64,000 nt of DNA, taken from contig NZ_SOYS01000003.1 of assembly GCF_011808225.1 (NCBI RefSeq), positions 372,001 through 436,000 of the forward strand. The letters run 5' to 3'. Position numbers and translations under genes: made by a program. The notes under the pieces were generated by a model. That model was not told where the DNA came from. It searched no databases and saw nothing but the letters and a program-made list of their open reading frames with translations. The stretch comes from Cedecea colo. GTDB lineage: Bacteria; Pseudomonadota; Gammaproteobacteria; Enterobacterales; Enterobacteriaceae. Shown in pieces: positions 8,933-18,540 of this stretch. Position 1 is the stretch's first letter. Each line of letters begins with the position of its first letter.

Positions 8933-8933
8933 A

Positions 8934-9206
8934 TTATTTTTCTGGCGGCGTGAAGCCTTCAATGTGGACTTCTTTGCCTTCGAACAGGAAATTCACCATT
9001 TCGGCTTCCAGCTCTTTGCGGTGTTCCGGGTTCATCATGCTCATTTTGCGTTCGTTAATAAGCATGGTTTGTTTGGTCTGCCACTGCGCCCAGGCTTCTT
9101 TGGAAATCTCGTTATAGATGCGCTTGCCCAGTTCGCCAGGATAGAGCTGAAAGTCCTGGCCTTCGGCCTCGCGTTGCAGGTAGGTACAAAAAATGGTTCT
9201 GCTCAT
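8934..9206 (-). CDS. yggX: Probable Fe(II)-trafficking protein YggX
   Basis: A 90-residue cytosolic protein that helps protect iron-sulfur clusters from oxidative damage and is SoxRS-regulated in E. coli and Salmonella. The sequence is close to E. coli Ygg[19 protein letters not shown], then [12 protein letters not shown], then [15 protein letters not shown]. The single Cys near residue 7 is conserved. The start at 9206 (MSRT) matches the family; a Met two codons upstream lies inside the mutY stop region. It follows mutY (itself an Fe-S enzyme) directly, as in E. coli, so the two are probably co-transcribed. Confidence 0.97.
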   Translation of the reverse strand: MSRTIFCTYLQREAEGQDFQLYPGELGKRIYNEISKEAWAQWQTKQTMLINERKMSMMNPEHRKELEAEMVNFLFEGKEVHIEGFTPPEK

Positions 9207-9208
9207 AA

Positions 9209-10297
9209 TCATTCCTCTTCAAGAGCCCGGGCAGCGTTAATCACTACCGGCTCTGCATGTAATTGTTGTAACAGGCGCTCCACGGGAGCGGCCAGTCCAA
9301 CGGAAGGCGGCTGCGCTAAGTTATACCAGAGAGCGGTTCCTTCATCCATGCACCCCGCGAATGAATGCACGGGAAGCCACATTGGCACAATATCCAGGTG
9401 GAAATGGCTAAATGTATGGCGGAAGGCGGTTAATTGAGTGAGATTATCGGCCGTTATGTGTCGTTGCGCCAGCCACTCGCGTAGTTCTGCTTCGGTGGTG
9501 AACTGTGGGAAACAGTATAAGCCTCCCCATAAGCCAACGGCGGGACGCTGTGCGAGAAACACCTCATCGGCCTGCTGCATCATCAGCATGTAGCCTGTGC
9601 GTTGCGGAAGCGTGACCTTCGGTTTTTTCCCCGGATAGCTTGCCCAACTGTGGCTGGCGTAAGCCACACAGCCGTTGTTTAACGGACAGAGCTCGCATTT
9701 AGGCTTCGAACGGGTACAAACCATTGCGCCCAGGTCCATCATCGCCTGGTTAAACTGGCTAACGCCCTCCGCGGGCGTAACCTGTTCGGCTATGGCCCAC
9801 AGGCGCTTTTCCACGTCTTTTTTGCCCGGCCAGCCTCCAACCGCGTAGCAACGCGCAAGAACACGTTTTACGTTTCCGTCCAGGATTGGGAAGTGTTTGC
9901 CGAGCGACAGCGACAAAATCGCGCCAGCCGTAGAACGCCCGACGCCTGGCAACGCCGCAACCTCTGCAAAAGTTTCCGGGAAGACGCCGCCGTGCTGGTT
10001 TGCGACCATCTGCGCAGCTTTATGAAGATTGCGCGCACGCGCATAGTAACCAAGGCCGGTCCACAGATGCAGAACCTCATCGAGCGGCGCATTGGCGAGA
10101 TCCGTCACGGTGGGGAAGCGCGCCATGAAGCGTTCAAAATAAGGAATAACGGTCGTGACCTGCGTTTGTTGCAACATCACTTCTGAGAGCCATACTTTGT
10201 AAGGCGTCTTCTCTTGCTGCCAGGGCAGGGTTTTACGCCCGTATAAGTGGTACCAGTCAAGGACCTGGCGGGCGAATTGGGGCGCTTGTATCGTCAA
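9209..10297 (-). CDS. mutY: Adenine DNA glycosylase
   Basis: A 362-residue base-excision repair enzyme that removes adenine mispaired with 8-oxoguanine. Visible are the catalytic Glu in [12 protein letters not shown], the helix-hairpin-helix [12 protein letters not shown], the catalytic Asp in [11 protein letters not shown], the four-Cys 4Fe-4S cluster [17 protein letters not shown], and a C-terminal NUDIX-like domain that senses 8-oxoG. The start is odd: the codon that is ATG in E. coli is ATA here, and the nearest start is TTG two codons upstream at 10297, with a poor ribosome site. The C-terminus extends about ten residues beyond E. coli MutY. It is divergent from trmB. Confidence 0.95.
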   Translation of the reverse strand: MTIQAPQFARQVLDWYHLYGRKTLPWQQEKTPYKVWLSEVMLQQTQVTTVIPYFERFMARFPTVTDLANAPLDEVLHLWTGLGYYARARNLHKAAQMVANQHGGVFPETFAEVAALPGVGRSTAGAILSLSLGKHFPILDGNVKRVLARCYAVGGWPGKKDVEKRLWAIAEQVTPAEGVSQFNQAMMDLGAMVCTRSKPKCELCPLNNGCVAYASHSWASYPGKKPKVTLPQRTGYMLMMQQADEVFLAQRPAVGLWGGLYCFPQFTTEAELREWLAQRHITADNLTQLTAFRHTFSHFHLDIVPMWLPVHSFAGCMDEGTALWYNLAQPPSVGLAAPVERLLQQLHAEPVVINAARALEEE

Positions 10298-10451
10298 CGC
10301 GGGGCATCCGGCAAAGGGTTAAATCAGGGTGCCGATTCCAGCACAGACCACGGAGGGCTGTAAACCGGAACTTTCCGGTGCTTGTTCTTGCAACTGACCA
10401 CTAACTTTGGATAATGCCCGTTTCCCGAACACTAACGCGTAGCTAAAACCC

Positions 10452-11171
10452 ATGAAGAATGACGTCATCTCACCGGAATTTAATGAAGAAGGTCGCGCGC
10501 TGCGCCGGATTCGCAGCTTTGTCCGCCGCCAGGGCCGCCTGACCAAAGGCCAGCAGCATGCGCTGGAAAATTACTGGCCGGTGATGGGCGTTGAATATGA
10601 AGGCGCGCCTGCCGATTTTGCCGCACTGTTTGGCCGTGAAGCGCCGGTCACGCTGGAAATCGGTTTTGGAATGGGCTCATCGCTTGTGGCTATGGCGCAG
10701 GCTTTGCCTGAGCAGAACTTTCTTGGCATCGAAGTACATTCGCCGGGCGTGGGTGCCTGTCTGGGCACCGCACATGAAGCAGGCGTCGATAACCTGCGCG
10801 TCATGTGCCACGACGCGGTAGAAGTGCTGGAAAACATGATTCCTGACAATTCCTTAAACATGGTTCAGCTCTTTTTCCCTGATCCATGGCATAAAGCGCG
10901 TCATAATAAACGCCGTATCGTTCAGGTTCCTTTTGCGGAGCTGGTGAAGCGCAAACTGAAACTGGGCGGCGTGTTCCATATGGCAACCGACTGGGAACCT
11001 TATGCTGAACACATGCTCGAAGTGATGTCTTCTATCGACGGTTATCAGAACCTGTCGGAGAGTAACGACTACGTACCGCGCCCGGATTCACGTCCGGTAA
11101 CCAAATTTGAACAGCGTGGCCATCGTCTTGGCCACGGCGTATGGGACTTAATGTTCGAGAGGGTAAAATAA
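10452..11171 (+). CDS. trmB: tRNA (guanine-N7-)-methyltransferase
   Basis: A 239-residue class I SAM-dependent methyltransferase that forms m7G46 in the variable loop of tRNAs; its length equals that of E. coli TrmB (TrmI, YggH). The SAM-binding motif is [12 protein letters not shown] (around residues 70-81). The RNA-binding catalytic motif [15 protein letters not shown] is intact, as are [11 protein letters not shown] and [12 protein letters not shown] at the C-terminus. The stop overlaps the yggL start by 1 nt (TAATG), so the two genes are translationally coupled. It is divergent from mutY. Confidence 0.98.
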   Translation: MKNDVISPEFNEEGRALRRIRSFVRRQGRLTKGQQHALENYWPVMGVEYEGAPADFAALFGREAPVTLEIGFGMGSSLVAMAQALPEQNFLGIEVHSPGVGACLGTAHEAGVDNLRVMCHDAVEVLENMIPDNSLNMVQLFFPDPWHKARHNKRRIVQVPFAELVKRKLKLGGVFHMATDWEPYAEHMLEVMSSIDGYQNLSESNDYVPRPDSRPVTKFEQRGHRLGHGVWDLMFERVK

Positions 11172-11497
11172 TGGCAAAAAATCGTAGCCGTCGTCTGCGT
11201 AAAAAAATGCATATCGACGAATTCCAGGAGCTGGGGTTCTCCGTTGCATGGCGTTTCCCGGAAGGCACCTCGGAAGAACATATTGATAAAACCGTTGATG
11301 CGTTTATTAATGACGTCATCGATAAAAACGGCCTCGCTTTTGACGGCGGTGGTCATCTGACATGGGATGGTCTCATCTGCATGCAGGAAATCGGCAAATG
11401 CACCGAAGAGCATCAGGCTCTGGTGCGTAAATGGCTTGAAGAGCACAAGCTCGAAGACGTTCGCACAAGCGATCTGTTCGACGTCTGGTGGGATTGA
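11171..11497 (+). CDS. yggL: YggL family protein (DUF469)
   Basis: A 108-residue cytosolic protein of the DUF469 family, reported to associate with the 50S ribosomal subunit. The start at 11171 ([19 protein letters not shown]) is basic and family-typical. The middle and end (FDGGGHLTWDGLICMQ ... DVWWD) are strongly conserved. It shares a base with the trmB stop and is followed by a strong terminator, so trmB-yggL is a two-gene operon concerned with tRNA and ribosomes. Confidence 0.96.
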   Translation: MAKNRSRRLRKKMHIDEFQELGFSVAWRFPEGTSEEHIDKTVDAFINDVIDKNGLAFDGGGHLTWDGLICMQEIGKCTEEHQALVRKWLEEHKLEDVRTSDLFDVWWD

Positions 11498-11510
11498 TTG
11501 TTACAGAAAC

Positions 11511-11536
11511 AGGCCGGTGTAAACCGGCCTTTTTTT
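11511..11536 (+). terminator. Terminator of trmB-yggL
   Basis: The stem AGGCCGGT / ACCGGCCT is followed by seven T residues, 13 bases after the yggL stop. Confidence 0.9.
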
Positions 11537-11547
11537 CAGGAGTAGCT

Positions 11548-12264
11548 ATGATTCGTAAGGCTTTGACGGGCGTTCTGTTGCTTACCGCTATGCAGGCGCA
11601 GGCCGATTATAAGTGCAGCGTGAACCCGCGCGATGACGTGGTCATTAACCCGCAGTCTGTGCAGGTGGTTGGCGAGAACGGCAATTTAGTTATCGCACCG
11701 GACGGCAGCCTGCAGTTTAACGGCAAACCGCACACCTTAAATGCAACGCAGCGCCAGCTGGCGATTAACTACCAGCAGGCATTGCGTATCGATCTGCCGT
11801 GGGTTGACGCAGGCGCACGTAGCCGCGTTGAAAAAGGCCGCGTAGCGCTGGATAAAATCATCGCGCAGGAAGTGGGCGAGAGCAGCAATATGCGTGGTCG
11901 CCTGACCAAACTGGACGCGCAGCTTAAAGAGCAGATGAACCGCATCATTGAACATCGTCAGGACGGATTAACCTTCCATTATAAAGCTATCGATCAGGTA
12001 CGCGCCGACGGCCAGACCCTGGTGAATCAGGCGATGGGCGGTATCCTGCAGGACAGCATCAACGAGATGGGTGCAAAAGCGGTGCTCAAAGGCGGCGGTA
12101 ATCCATTACAGGGCGTACTGGGTAGCCTGGGCGGCCTGCAAACCTCGATTCAGAACGAGTGGAAAAATCAGGAAAAAGATTTCGAACAGTTTGGCCGCGA
12201 TGTATGCAGCAAAGTGGTAACGCTGGAAGGCCAGCGTAAAGGGCTGGTTGAGACGCTGAAGTAG
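11548..12264 (+). CDS. yggN: YggN family periplasmic protein (DUF2884)
   Basis: A 238-residue exported protein of unknown function, collinear with E. coli YggN. A Sec signal peptide covers about residues 1-18 (MIRKALTGVLLLTAMQAQA, cleaved after AQA). The central part is helical and charged (RLTKLDAQLKEQMNRIIEHR, a possible coiled coil). A Gly-rich stretch (KGGGNPLQGVLGSLGG) follows. The start at 11548 has an AGGAG site and gives a clean signal peptide. In E. coli yggM and ansB lie between yggN and hemW; here only a BIME-like repeat does. Confidence 0.93.
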   Translation: MIRKALTGVLLLTAMQAQADYKCSVNPRDDVVINPQSVQVVGENGNLVIAPDGSLQFNGKPHTLNATQRQLAINYQQALRIDLPWVDAGARSRVEKGRVALDKIIAQEVGESSNMRGRLTKLDAQLKEQMNRIIEHRQDGLTFHYKAIDQVRADGQTLVNQAMGGILQDSINEMGAKAVLKGGGNPLQGVLGSLGGLQTSIQNEWKNQEKDFEQFGRDVCSKVVTLEGQRKGLVETLK

Positions 12265-12271
12265 CTGTAAA

Positions 12272-12350
12272 CGGCGGATGGCGCTACGCTTATCCGCCCT
12301 ACGAAACACGATAAAAAATTGTAGGGCGGATAAGCAACGCGCCATCCGCC
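12272..12350. repeat. BIME-like REP pair 1 (yggN-hemW gap)
   Basis: Two inverted REP-like units: GGCGGATGGCGCTACGCTTA followed by TCCGCCCTAC, then GTAGGGCGGATAAGC followed by GCGCCATCCGCC, separated by a short spacer. It lies between convergent yggN and hemW. Confidence 0.9.
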
Positions 12351-12359
12351 AGATTCCGA

Positions 12360-13496
12360 TCACTCCGCCAGAAAAATCTCCAGCAGTGAATTTAAAAACA
12401 GCTTGCCGTGCTCGGTTATCTGCCAGTGTTCCGCTGTCTCCACCAGGTAATCTTTCGCAATGGCTTCATTTAACTGCGGACGGATAACGGCTTCATCAAG
12501 CCCGGTATATAGCTCGAATTCATTGCGCGGCGCGGCTTCCAGCAGGCGGAAGCGGTTCATAAAGAACTCGAACGGTTTATCGGCCTGCTCCACATCGTGC
12601 TGGCGGTCGAGGTATTTCCCTTCCATATAGCCGCGCGGGTGACGTGTTTTGGCGGTTCGCAAAATACGCCCGTCCGCAAACGTGATTTTGCCGTGTGCGC
12701 CACAGCCGATACCCAGATAATCTCCAAAGCGCCAGTAGTTCAGATTGTGCTGGCACTGGTAGCCTGGTCTGGCGTAGGCGGACGTTTCGTACTGCTGATA
12801 ACCTGCGGCGGTGAGCAGCTTGTCGCCCTGTTCGAAAATATCCCACAGCGCGTCGTCATCCGGCAGCTTTGGCGGACGAGAAGCAAACAGCGTGTTGGGC
12901 TCAATAGTCAGTTGATACCAGGAAAGGTGCGGTGGGTTAAGCGCGATTGCCTGGCGCAAATCGTCCAGCGCTTCTTCCAGCGACTGGTCCGGTAAGCCGT
13001 GCATCAGGTCGAGATTAAAGCTGCGAAGCCCAAGGCCGCTTGCCAGATTCGCCGCACGTTTCGCTTCGCCAGCATCGTGAATACGGCCCAGGCGCTTTAG
13101 CTTTGGCTCGCTGAAGCTCTGCACGCCGATTGAAATACGGTTCACGCCGGCGCGCTGGTAACCTTTGAAACGATCGGCCTCGACCGTGCCGGGGTTCGCT
13201 TCCATGGTAATTTCTGCATCTGCTGCCAGCGGCAGGCGCGCGCGCACGCCGTCGAGTAGATTTTGCATCGCCTCGCTTGAAAGCAAGCTTGGCGTACCGC
13301 CACCAATAAAGATGGTCTTTATTTCACGTCCTTGTGCCATTGGCGCATCGTTATCCAGATCGCGCAGCAGATGGCTGACGTACTCGTCGTGCGGTACGTC
13401 GCCTTTGAGTGCATGAGAGTTGAAGTCACAGTAGGGGCACTTCTGCACGCACCATGGAATGTGAATATAAAGACTCAGGGGTGGCAGGTTAGCCAT
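12360..13496 (-). CDS. hemW: Radical SAM heme chaperone HemW
   Basis: A 378-residue heme-binding radical SAM protein (formerly YggW) that inserts heme into respiratory proteins and is not itself a coproporphyrinogen dehydrogenase. The 4Fe-4S/SAM motif is [15 protein letters not shown] near residue 16. [11 protein letters not shown] is the SAM-binding glycine motif, and the HemW C-terminal domain ends the protein ([12 protein letters not shown]). It overlaps the rdgB end by 8 nt, as in E. coli, so it is co-transcribed with rdgB and yggU upstream. Confidence 0.97.
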   Translation of the reverse strand: MANLPPLSLYIHIPWCVQKCPYCDFNSHALKGDVPHDEYVSHLLRDLDNDAPMAQGREIKTIFIGGGTPSLLSSEAMQNLLDGVRARLPLAADAEITMEANPGTVEADRFKGYQRAGVNRISIGVQSFSEPKLKRLGRIHDAGEAKRAANLASGLGLRSFNLDLMHGLPDQSLEEALDDLRQAIALNPPHLSWYQLTIEPNTLFASRPPKLPDDDALWDIFEQGDKLLTAAGYQQYETSAYARPGYQCQHNLNYWRFGDYLGIGCGAHGKITFADGRILRTAKTRHPRGYMEGKYLDRQHDVEQADKPFEFFMNRFRLLEAAPRNEFELYTGLDEAVIRPQLNEAIAKDYLVETAEHWQITEHGKLFLNSLLEIFLAE

Positions 13497-14082
13497 TTTT
13501 CATTGCTTCCAGTAACAGTTTCAAAGCCTGTCCACGATGGGAGATAGCGCGTTTTTCGTCGCGGGTCAGCTCCGCGGCGGTTTTGCCTTCGCCCGGAACA
13601 AAGAATATTGGATCGTAGCCAAAACCACCAGCGCCCGCAGCCTCGCGGGTGATTTCGCCTGCCCAGCTGCCGTGGAATACAAGCGGGGTGGGATCTTCTG
13701 CATGGCGCATATAGACCAGCACACAGTGGAACTGGGCTTTGCGCTGCTCATCAGGCACATCTTTGAGCGTAGCAAGCAGCTTCTCAAGGTTTTGTTGGTC
13801 GGTAGCATCTTCACCGGCGTAACGCGCGGAATAAATTCCCGGTGCGCCGCCAAGAACGTCAACCGCGAGGCCAGAATCATCGGCAATCGCCGGCAGGCCC
13901 GTTATCTGCGCCGCGTGGCGGGCTTTGAGAATGGCGTTCTCGATAAAAGTCAGCCCGGTTTCTTCGGCGGACTCAACGCCCAGCTCGGTTTGCGCCACCA
14001 CGTCCAGACCAAAGTCGCGCAGTAAATCGGCGAGCTCACGCACTTTACCGGCGTTACCGGTAGCGAGGACAACTTTTTGCAT
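13489..14082 (-). CDS. rdgB: dITP/XTP pyrophosphatase
   Basis: A 197-residue house-cleaning enzyme that hydrolyses dITP, ITP and XTP to monophosphates and so prevents inosine incorporation into DNA. Its length matches E. coli RdgB. The N-terminal substrate loop [15 protein letters not shown], the central [24 protein letters not shown] with the catalytic acidic residue, and [12 protein letters not shown] with SHRGQAL near the end are all family hallmarks. It overlaps hemW by 8 nt. Confidence 0.98.
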   Translation of the reverse strand: MQKVVLATGNAGKVRELADLLRDFGLDVVAQTELGVESAEETGLTFIENAILKARHAAQITGLPAIADDSGLAVDVLGGAPGIYSARYAGEDATDQQNLEKLLATLKDVPDEQRKAQFHCVLVYMRHAEDPTPLVFHGSWAGEITREAAGAGGFGYDPIFFVPGEGKTAAELTRDEKRAISHRGQALKLLLEAMKNG

Positions 14083-14108
14083 ATCGGGATCCTGTGAGTT
14101 TTGGGTAA

Positions 14109-14399
14109 TTATTCGAGCAATGCCGCGACTTCCGTCGGGATTTGTTGCGGGTCGATAATCTTAATTTGTTTATGGCGGCCCAGTTCACCTTTCTCGACCA
14201 GCACCTGGCCTTTGGCGACGCGGAACCGTTTAGCCAGATATTTTATCAGATGGGCGTTGGCCTTGCCGTCTACCGGCGGGGCGGTGATGGCGACTTTTAG
14301 CTCATCGCCATGCGGCCCGATAATACAATCCCGGCTGGCTTTAGGCTGAATATACAGCCGTAAAACCAGCCCGTCGGAGGTTTGACTTGCTGCGCTCAA
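14109..14399 (-). CDS. yggU: YggU family protein (DUF167)
   Basis: A 96-residue protein of the DUF167/UPF0235 family with no established function. The core [24 protein letters not shown] is split across a typical alpha-beta fold, and [18 protein letters not shown] is the family signature. I place the start at the TTG at 14399, because it aligns with the E. coli start and forms a TTGA overlap with the yggT stop, a typical coupling arrangement. An in-frame ATG at 14411 would add four residues and overlap yggT by 16 nt. Confidence 0.9.
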   Translation of the reverse strand: MSAASQTSDGLVLRLYIQPKASRDCIIGPHGDELKVAITAPPVDGKANAHLIKYLAKRFRVAKGQVLVEKGELGRHKQIKIIDPQQIPTEVAALLE

Positions 14400-14962
14400 A
14401 GCGCCATCCACAGGCCCGGTAACAGCATGTTGCCGGAAAGCGCCAGCAGCTCGGCAACGCCGATATTCAGCGCGTAAAGCGCCAGAATCACGATCATACC
14501 GGAGAAGTCGATGCCGCCCATCGCGGGCAAAATGCGGCGCACCGGAGCCATAAAGGGTTCGGTTAGCTGCATCAGCACGAATTCAACCGGGCTGCGTCCC
14601 TGGCTTACCCAGCTCATCAGCGATCGAATAATCATCACCCAGAAGAACAGCAGGCCGGAGGTTTTCAGCAGCACCAGCAGGGCGGCAATCCAGATGATCG
14701 GCGCGAAGCTGACAGCCTGGAAAAGCACCATCGCTTTCAGTAGACACAGCAGAAAAGCGACAAGCAGCGAAGCGCTGTCGACAGGCCCCATCGACGGAAT
14801 AAAGCGTCGTAAAGGGCTGATTACCGGCTGGGTCGCTTTCACTACAAACTGCGAAAACGGGTTGTAGAAATCCGTACGCGCCCACTGCATCCAGATGCGC
14901 AATAACAGCACCATGACATACAGTTCAATGACGGTGGAAATCAGGAAGGTCAACATCTGCAT
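14396..14962 (-). CDS. yggT: YggT family inner-membrane protein
   Basis: A 188-residue integral membrane protein of the YggT/CCB3 family (in plants involved in cytochrome b6 heme attachment; in bacteria linked to osmotic tolerance). It has an internal duplication: two YGGT domains, each with hydrophobic helices and a conserved P-rich loop ([20 protein letters not shown] and [20 protein letters not shown]). About five to six membrane segments are visible. The start at 14962 matches E. coli; a Met four codons upstream is also possible. It lies between yggS and yggU. Confidence 0.95.
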   Translation of the reverse strand: MQMLTFLISTVIELYVMVLLLRIWMQWARTDFYNPFSQFVVKATQPVISPLRRFIPSMGPVDSASLLVAFLLCLLKAMVLFQAVSFAPIIWIAALLVLLKTSGLLFFWVMIIRSLMSWVSQGRSPVEFVLMQLTEPFMAPVRRILPAMGGIDFSGMIVILALYALNIGVAELLALSGNMLLPGLWMAL

Positions 14963-14984
14963 GGTGTTCCTCAAAATTTAGTGA

Positions 14985-15689
14985 TTAGCGAGCGGGATAG
15001 TTCCGCGCGCCAAAAATAGCGGTTCCAATGCGCACCATGGTGCTGCCTGCGGCAATCGCGGCGTCCATGTCATCGGTCATGCCCAGAGATAATGTATCAA
15101 CCGTCGAATAACGGTTTTTAAGCGTCTCGAATGCCGCAGCCATCTGGCTGCAAACGGCGAACTGACGCTGATAATCGGGTTCAGGCGCAGGAATCGCCAT
15201 TAAACCCCGTAACAGCAAACCCGGCAGCGCGGCGACTTCAGACGCCAGGGTTTCAAGCTCGCTAAGCGCGATCCCGGATTTGCTATGTTCATCGCTAATA
15301 TTAACCTGAATCAAAACGTTAAGCGGCGGCATATCTGCCGGACGCTGCTCGCTCAGACGAGTGGCGATGCGCAGCCTGTCTACCGTATGGCACCAGTCAA
15401 AATGCCCGGCAACCAGACGACTTTTGTTCGACTGCAAAGGACCAATAAAGTGCCATTCAAGGTGCTCAACGCCGTTTTCGGCGAAGTAGCGAATTTTATC
15501 CACGCCTTCCTGGACGTAGTTCTCACCGAAAGCGCGCTGCCCGGCGGCAACCGCTTCTTCGATGGCGCTCGCAGGTTTTGTTTTGCTGACCGCAAGCAAA
15601 GTAACTTCTTCGGAAGCACGCCCGCAGCGTAATGCAGCCGCTGAGATTTTGTGGTGAACCTGTGCCAGATTGTGTGCTATCTCGTTCAT
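14985..15689 (-). CDS. yggS: PLP homeostasis protein YggS
   Basis: A 234-residue TIM-barrel PLP-binding protein of the PLPBP/PROSC family that controls free PLP level and affects valine and one-carbon metabolism. Visible are TLLAVSKTKPA with the PLP lysine (near residue 36), GENYVQE, EWHFIGPLQSNKSR, and SLGMTDDMDAAIAAGSTMVRIGTAIFG at the phosphate-binding end. The start at 15689 equals E. coli YggS. It is divergent from yggR with a 15-bp gap, and starts the cluster yggS-yggT-yggU-rdgB-hemW. Confidence 0.97.
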   Translation of the reverse strand: MNEIAHNLAQVHHKISAAALRCGRASEEVTLLAVSKTKPASAIEEAVAAGQRAFGENYVQEGVDKIRYFAENGVEHLEWHFIGPLQSNKSRLVAGHFDWCHTVDRLRIATRLSEQRPADMPPLNVLIQVNISDEHSKSGIALSELETLASEVAALPGLLLRGLMAIPAPEPDYQRQFAVCSQMAAAFETLKNRYSTVDTLSLGMTDDMDAAIAAGSTMVRIGTAIFGARNYPAR

Positions 15690-15704
15690 ACGTTGGAAAG
15701 TGAT

Positions 15705-16730
15705 ATGGATATCGAAGAAATTGTGGCCCTTAGTGTAAAGCATAACGCTTCCGATCTACACCTGTGCACGGGGCAATCTATACGTTGGCGCAGGCAAGGG
15801 CGGCTTGAGCCCTTTCCTGAAACGGGGCCAGAACCCGAATTCCTGCTTGCGGGCTGGCTTGCGGAGGAGCAACGAGAAGAGCTGGAAAACAAAGGGCAGG
15901 TAGATTTTGCCGTGACGCTTGCAGCTGATATTCGGCTGCGCGTCAACGCTTTTCGTCAGCGCCGGGGCTATTCTCTCGCGTTACGTTTGCTTGCATCGCA
16001 CTGCCCGAAGTTAGAGGCATTAGGCGCTCCGCCGATAATACCGTCGTTGCTGCAAATGCCCGATGGCCTGATTCTGATAACGGGCGCTACCGGCAGCGGT
16101 AAAACCACCACGCTTGCGGCAATGGTCGATCATCTCAATCATCATCTGGATGGGCATATCCTTACCCTTGAAGATCCTGTGGAGTTTGTGCACCACTCCG
16201 GGCGATGCCTGATTCAGCAAAGGGAGCCGGGCGTGCATTGTCATTCATTCGCCGCCGGGCTAAAAGCCGCGCTGCGTGAAGATCCTGATGTGATCCTGCT
16301 GGGCGAGTTACGAGACAGCGAAACCATACGCCTGGCGTTAACCGCGGCGGAAACAGGTCATCTGGTTCTGGCGACGCTGCATACACGCGGCGCGGCGCAG
16401 GCGGTGGAAAGGCTGGTGGATGTGTTTCCGGCAGAAGAAAAAAGCCACATTCGTAGCCAGCTTGCAGGCAGTCTGAAAGCCGTGCTGGCACAAAAGCTGT
16501 TGCCGGCAAAGAAAGGCGGACGAGTGGCGCTGTATGAACTGCTGGTGAACACCACGGCGGTAGCGAATCTGATTCGCGAAGGCAAGACGCATCAGTTGCC
16601 CGGTCTGCTACAGACGGGGCAACAGCATGGGATGCAAAATTTTGAACAGAGTGAGGCTCTGCGGGTACGTGAAGGGAAAATCGATGGAGGCGAAGAGGCT
16701 GCCGATACGCTCAGGGAGGATACATTATGA
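15705..16730 (+). CDS. yggR: PilT-like ATPase YggR
   Basis: A 341-residue ATPase of the type II/IV secretion family, closest to twitching motility proteins PilT/PilU. The N-terminal PAS-like domain begins MDIEEIVALSVKHNASDLHL. Walker A is ITGATGSGKTTTLAAM (about 125-140), the Asp box is LEDPVEF, and Walker B is DPDVILLGELRD; TAAETGHLVLATLHT is the His box. It is somewhat longer at the C-terminus than E. coli YggR as I remember it. No pilin genes are nearby, so its role is uncertain. Confidence 0.95.
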   Translation: MDIEEIVALSVKHNASDLHLCTGQSIRWRRQGRLEPFPETGPEPEFLLAGWLAEEQREELENKGQVDFAVTLAADIRLRVNAFRQRRGYSLALRLLASHCPKLEALGAPPIIPSLLQMPDGLILITGATGSGKTTTLAAMVDHLNHHLDGHILTLEDPVEFVHHSGRCLIQQREPGVHCHSFAAGLKAALREDPDVILLGELRDSETIRLALTAAETGHLVLATLHTRGAAQAVERLVDVFPAEEKSHIRSQLAGSLKAVLAQKLLPAKKGGRVALYELLVNTTAVANLIREGKTHQLPGLLQTGQQHGMQNFEQSEALRVREGKIDGGEEAADTLREDTL

Positions 16731-16790
16731 TCAGGGTTATTGTTTTCGTGTGTATACATGCGCATTTTGTGGGTTGGTCAGGAGGAGTCT

Positions 16791-16972
16791 ATGACATCCG
16801 CTGACTTAATAAAGGAACTGAAGGCCGCAGGATGCGAACCCGCCCGCAGTTCTGGAGGCAGCCACTGGATATCGGGGCCGCCAAACACAGGGAAACTTTC
16901 CCGGTAACGCATCCGAGAAAAGATCTGTCCATCGGTACGGTCAGACCCATTCGTAAAATAGCGGGAATTTAA
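16791..16972 (+). pseudogene. hicA: hicA toxin gene, frameshifted
   Basis: The segment encodes a YcfA/HicA mRNA interferase, but it is 182 nt long, one base short of a whole number of codons. Frame 1 gives MTSADLIKELKAAGCEPARS and then the HicA core GGSHWI, and stops at 16905-16907 after 38 codons. The rest of the toxin, FPVTHPRKDLSIGTVRPIRK, continues in another frame to TAA at 16970-16972. One missing base near GGGAAACTTTCCC (about 16891-16902) explains this. The catalytic His region is before the break, but the C-terminal half is lost, so toxin activity is unlikely. It has a strong GGAGGAG ribosome site and lies 23 nt before hicB. Confidence 0.85.
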
Positions 16973-16995
16973 TTCGCAGTTACCGGAGATTGAAC

Positions 16996-17466
16996 ATGTT
17001 TTTTTCTGTTGCTGTGGAAATGCCCGCACATGAGAATGAAGCGTATGGCCTGATTGTGCCTGCGCTGTGCAGTGATGATTTTGGCTGTGTTTCTGCGGCA
17101 GATAACCAGGATGAGATTGCATCTATGGTTCAGGAAGCGATTTTGTCGATTGTCGATCTGATGGTTGAACGTGGAAAGGATATCACCCGGCTTAAAGATG
17201 CCGGGTCATTTACTTATGCAGCAAGCCCTGAATATGCCCACTGTAATCAATGGCTAATGGTCGATGTAGACTTGTCTGCCCTTGAAGGAAAGCAGCAGCG
17301 GATAAATATAACGCTTCCGGATGCCCTGTTACAGCGCATTGATTTCCGAGTGAAAAAACCTGCATCAGGTTACCGGGACCGCAGCCACTTTTTGGCCGTA
17401 GCGGCAAGGCATGAGCTGCAGAGCGCAGCTACCGATACGCCCTGCGGCAAAACCAGTCAGGGATGA
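16996..17466 (+). CDS. hicB: HicB family antitoxin
   Basis: A 156-residue antitoxin. The N-terminal HicB fold ([26 protein letters not shown] ... [15 protein letters not shown]) would bind HicA. The C-terminal ribbon-helix-helix region ([20 protein letters not shown] ... [16 protein letters not shown]) would bind the operator. ATG at 16996 is chosen because GGAG lies 7 nt upstream; TTG two codons earlier is less likely. It follows frameshifted hicA, so it may be an orphan that no longer has a functional partner here. Its end overlaps the convergent yqgF by 10 nt. The locus sits between yggR and yqgF, where E. coli K-12 has none. Confidence 0.93.
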   Translation: MFFSVAVEMPAHENEAYGLIVPALCSDDFGCVSAADNQDEIASMVQEAILSIVDLMVERGKDITRLKDAGSFTYAASPEYAHCNQWLMVDVDLSALEGKQQRINITLPDALLQRIDFRVKKPASGYRDRSHFLAVAARHELQSAATDTPCGKTSQG

Positions 17467-17876
17467 TATTCAAACCAGCTTTCCAGGATAACGACGGCAG
17501 AAGCGGAATCAATGCTGCCTTTGTTAAGCGCCCGGAAACCACCATGTTCAAACAGGCCTGCACGGGCTTCAACGGTGCTGAGGCGCTCGTCCTGTAAGGA
17601 AACCTTCACACCAAAGCGGCCGTGCAGACGGTTAGCAAATTTACGGGCGCGGGCGGTCAGCGGTTGTTCCGTGCCGTCCATGTTCAGCGGCAGGCCAACG
17701 ATGACTTCGTCTGGCTGCCACTCTTTAAGAATTTTTTCCACGGCGTTCCAGTCCGGCGAACCTTCCTGCGCCTTTAGCGCGGTGAGCGGGCGGGCGGTGC
17801 CGGTAATGCGTTGGCCAATCGCTACGCCAATGCTTTTGGTGCCAAAATCAAACGCTAAAAGTGTTCCACTGCTCAT
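17457..17876 (-). CDS. ruvX: Holliday junction resolvase-like RuvX/YqgF
   Basis: A 139-residue RNase H-fold nuclease, implicated in 16S rRNA 5'-end processing and in antitermination. The fold motifs are present: [16 protein letters not shown] with the first catalytic Asp, [11 protein letters not shown], and [16 protein letters not shown]. The size equals E. coli YqgF within a residue. It overlaps yqgE by one base, so the two are coupled. The 3' end overlaps the convergent hicB. Confidence 0.97.
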   Translation of the reverse strand: MSSGTLLAFDFGTKSIGVAIGQRITGTARPLTALKAQEGSPDWNAVEKILKEWQPDEVIVGLPLNMDGTEQPLTARARKFANRLHGRFGVKVSLQDERLSTVEARAGLFEHGGFRALNKGSIDSASAVVILESWFEYHP

Positions 17877-18439
17877 TACGCGTGCCCCGCTTCGCCTGGC
17901 ATAGTATGGATATCAACGCCAATCAGCTTCGCCGCTTCGCGCCAGCGTTCGGCAATCGGCGTATTAAACAGAATGGCGGCATCTGCCGGAGCGGTAAGCC
18001 ATGCGTTTTCGAGGATCTCCTGTTCGAGCTGGCCTTTTTCCCAAGAGGAGTAGCCCAGCGCCACCATCACCTCTTTCGGCTGGTTTGGGGTTCCGATGGT
18101 TTCCAGCACGTCCCTGGAAGTGGTAATTACCGTGTCGTCAGAAATACGAATACTCGAAGCGAACAGATCCGGTGGGCTGTGCAGGATAAAACCACGATCT
18201 TCGGCCAGCGGGCCGCCGATAAACACCGGCTTATCAAGACGAATAGCAGGGTCGCGAGGATCGGGTACGATCTTTAACTTTTCCAGTACGCCATCAACCT
18301 GAAGATTTTCGAGAGGTTTATTGATAATGATCCCCATCGCGCCATCTTCGTTGTATTCGCAGATATAAACTACGGCGCGCTTAAAAAGAGGGTCCTGGAG
18401 AGCCGGCATGGCAATAAGAAAGTGATGCTGTAAATTCAT
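17876..18439 (-). CDS. yqgE: UPF0301 family protein YqgE (AlgH-like)
   Basis: A 187-residue cytosolic protein of the AlgH/YqgE family, of uncertain function (first linked to alginate regulation in Pseudomonas). The sequence is collinear with E. coli Yqg[21 protein letters not shown], then [29 protein letters not shown], and [17 protein letters not shown]. It lies downstream of gshB with about a 100-bp gap and overlaps yqgF by 1 nt, as in many gammaproteobacteria. Confidence 0.96.
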   Translation of the reverse strand: MNLQHHFLIAMPALQDPLFKRAVVYICEYNEDGAMGIIINKPLENLQVDGVLEKLKIVPDPRDPAIRLDKPVFIGGPLAEDRGFILHSPPDLFASSIRISDDTVITTSRDVLETIGTPNQPKEVMVALGYSSWEKGQLEQEILENAWLTAPADAAILFNTPIAERWREAAKLIGVDIHTMPGEAGHA

Positions 18440-18540
18440 TGTCAGAGGTTCTGATCCCGGTTGAAAAAGCGACAGCGTCCAGTATGCGGGGAAAGCGGCT
18501 AGCTGTCACTACTGGCGGTTTCCCTACCGCCGTTTAAAAA

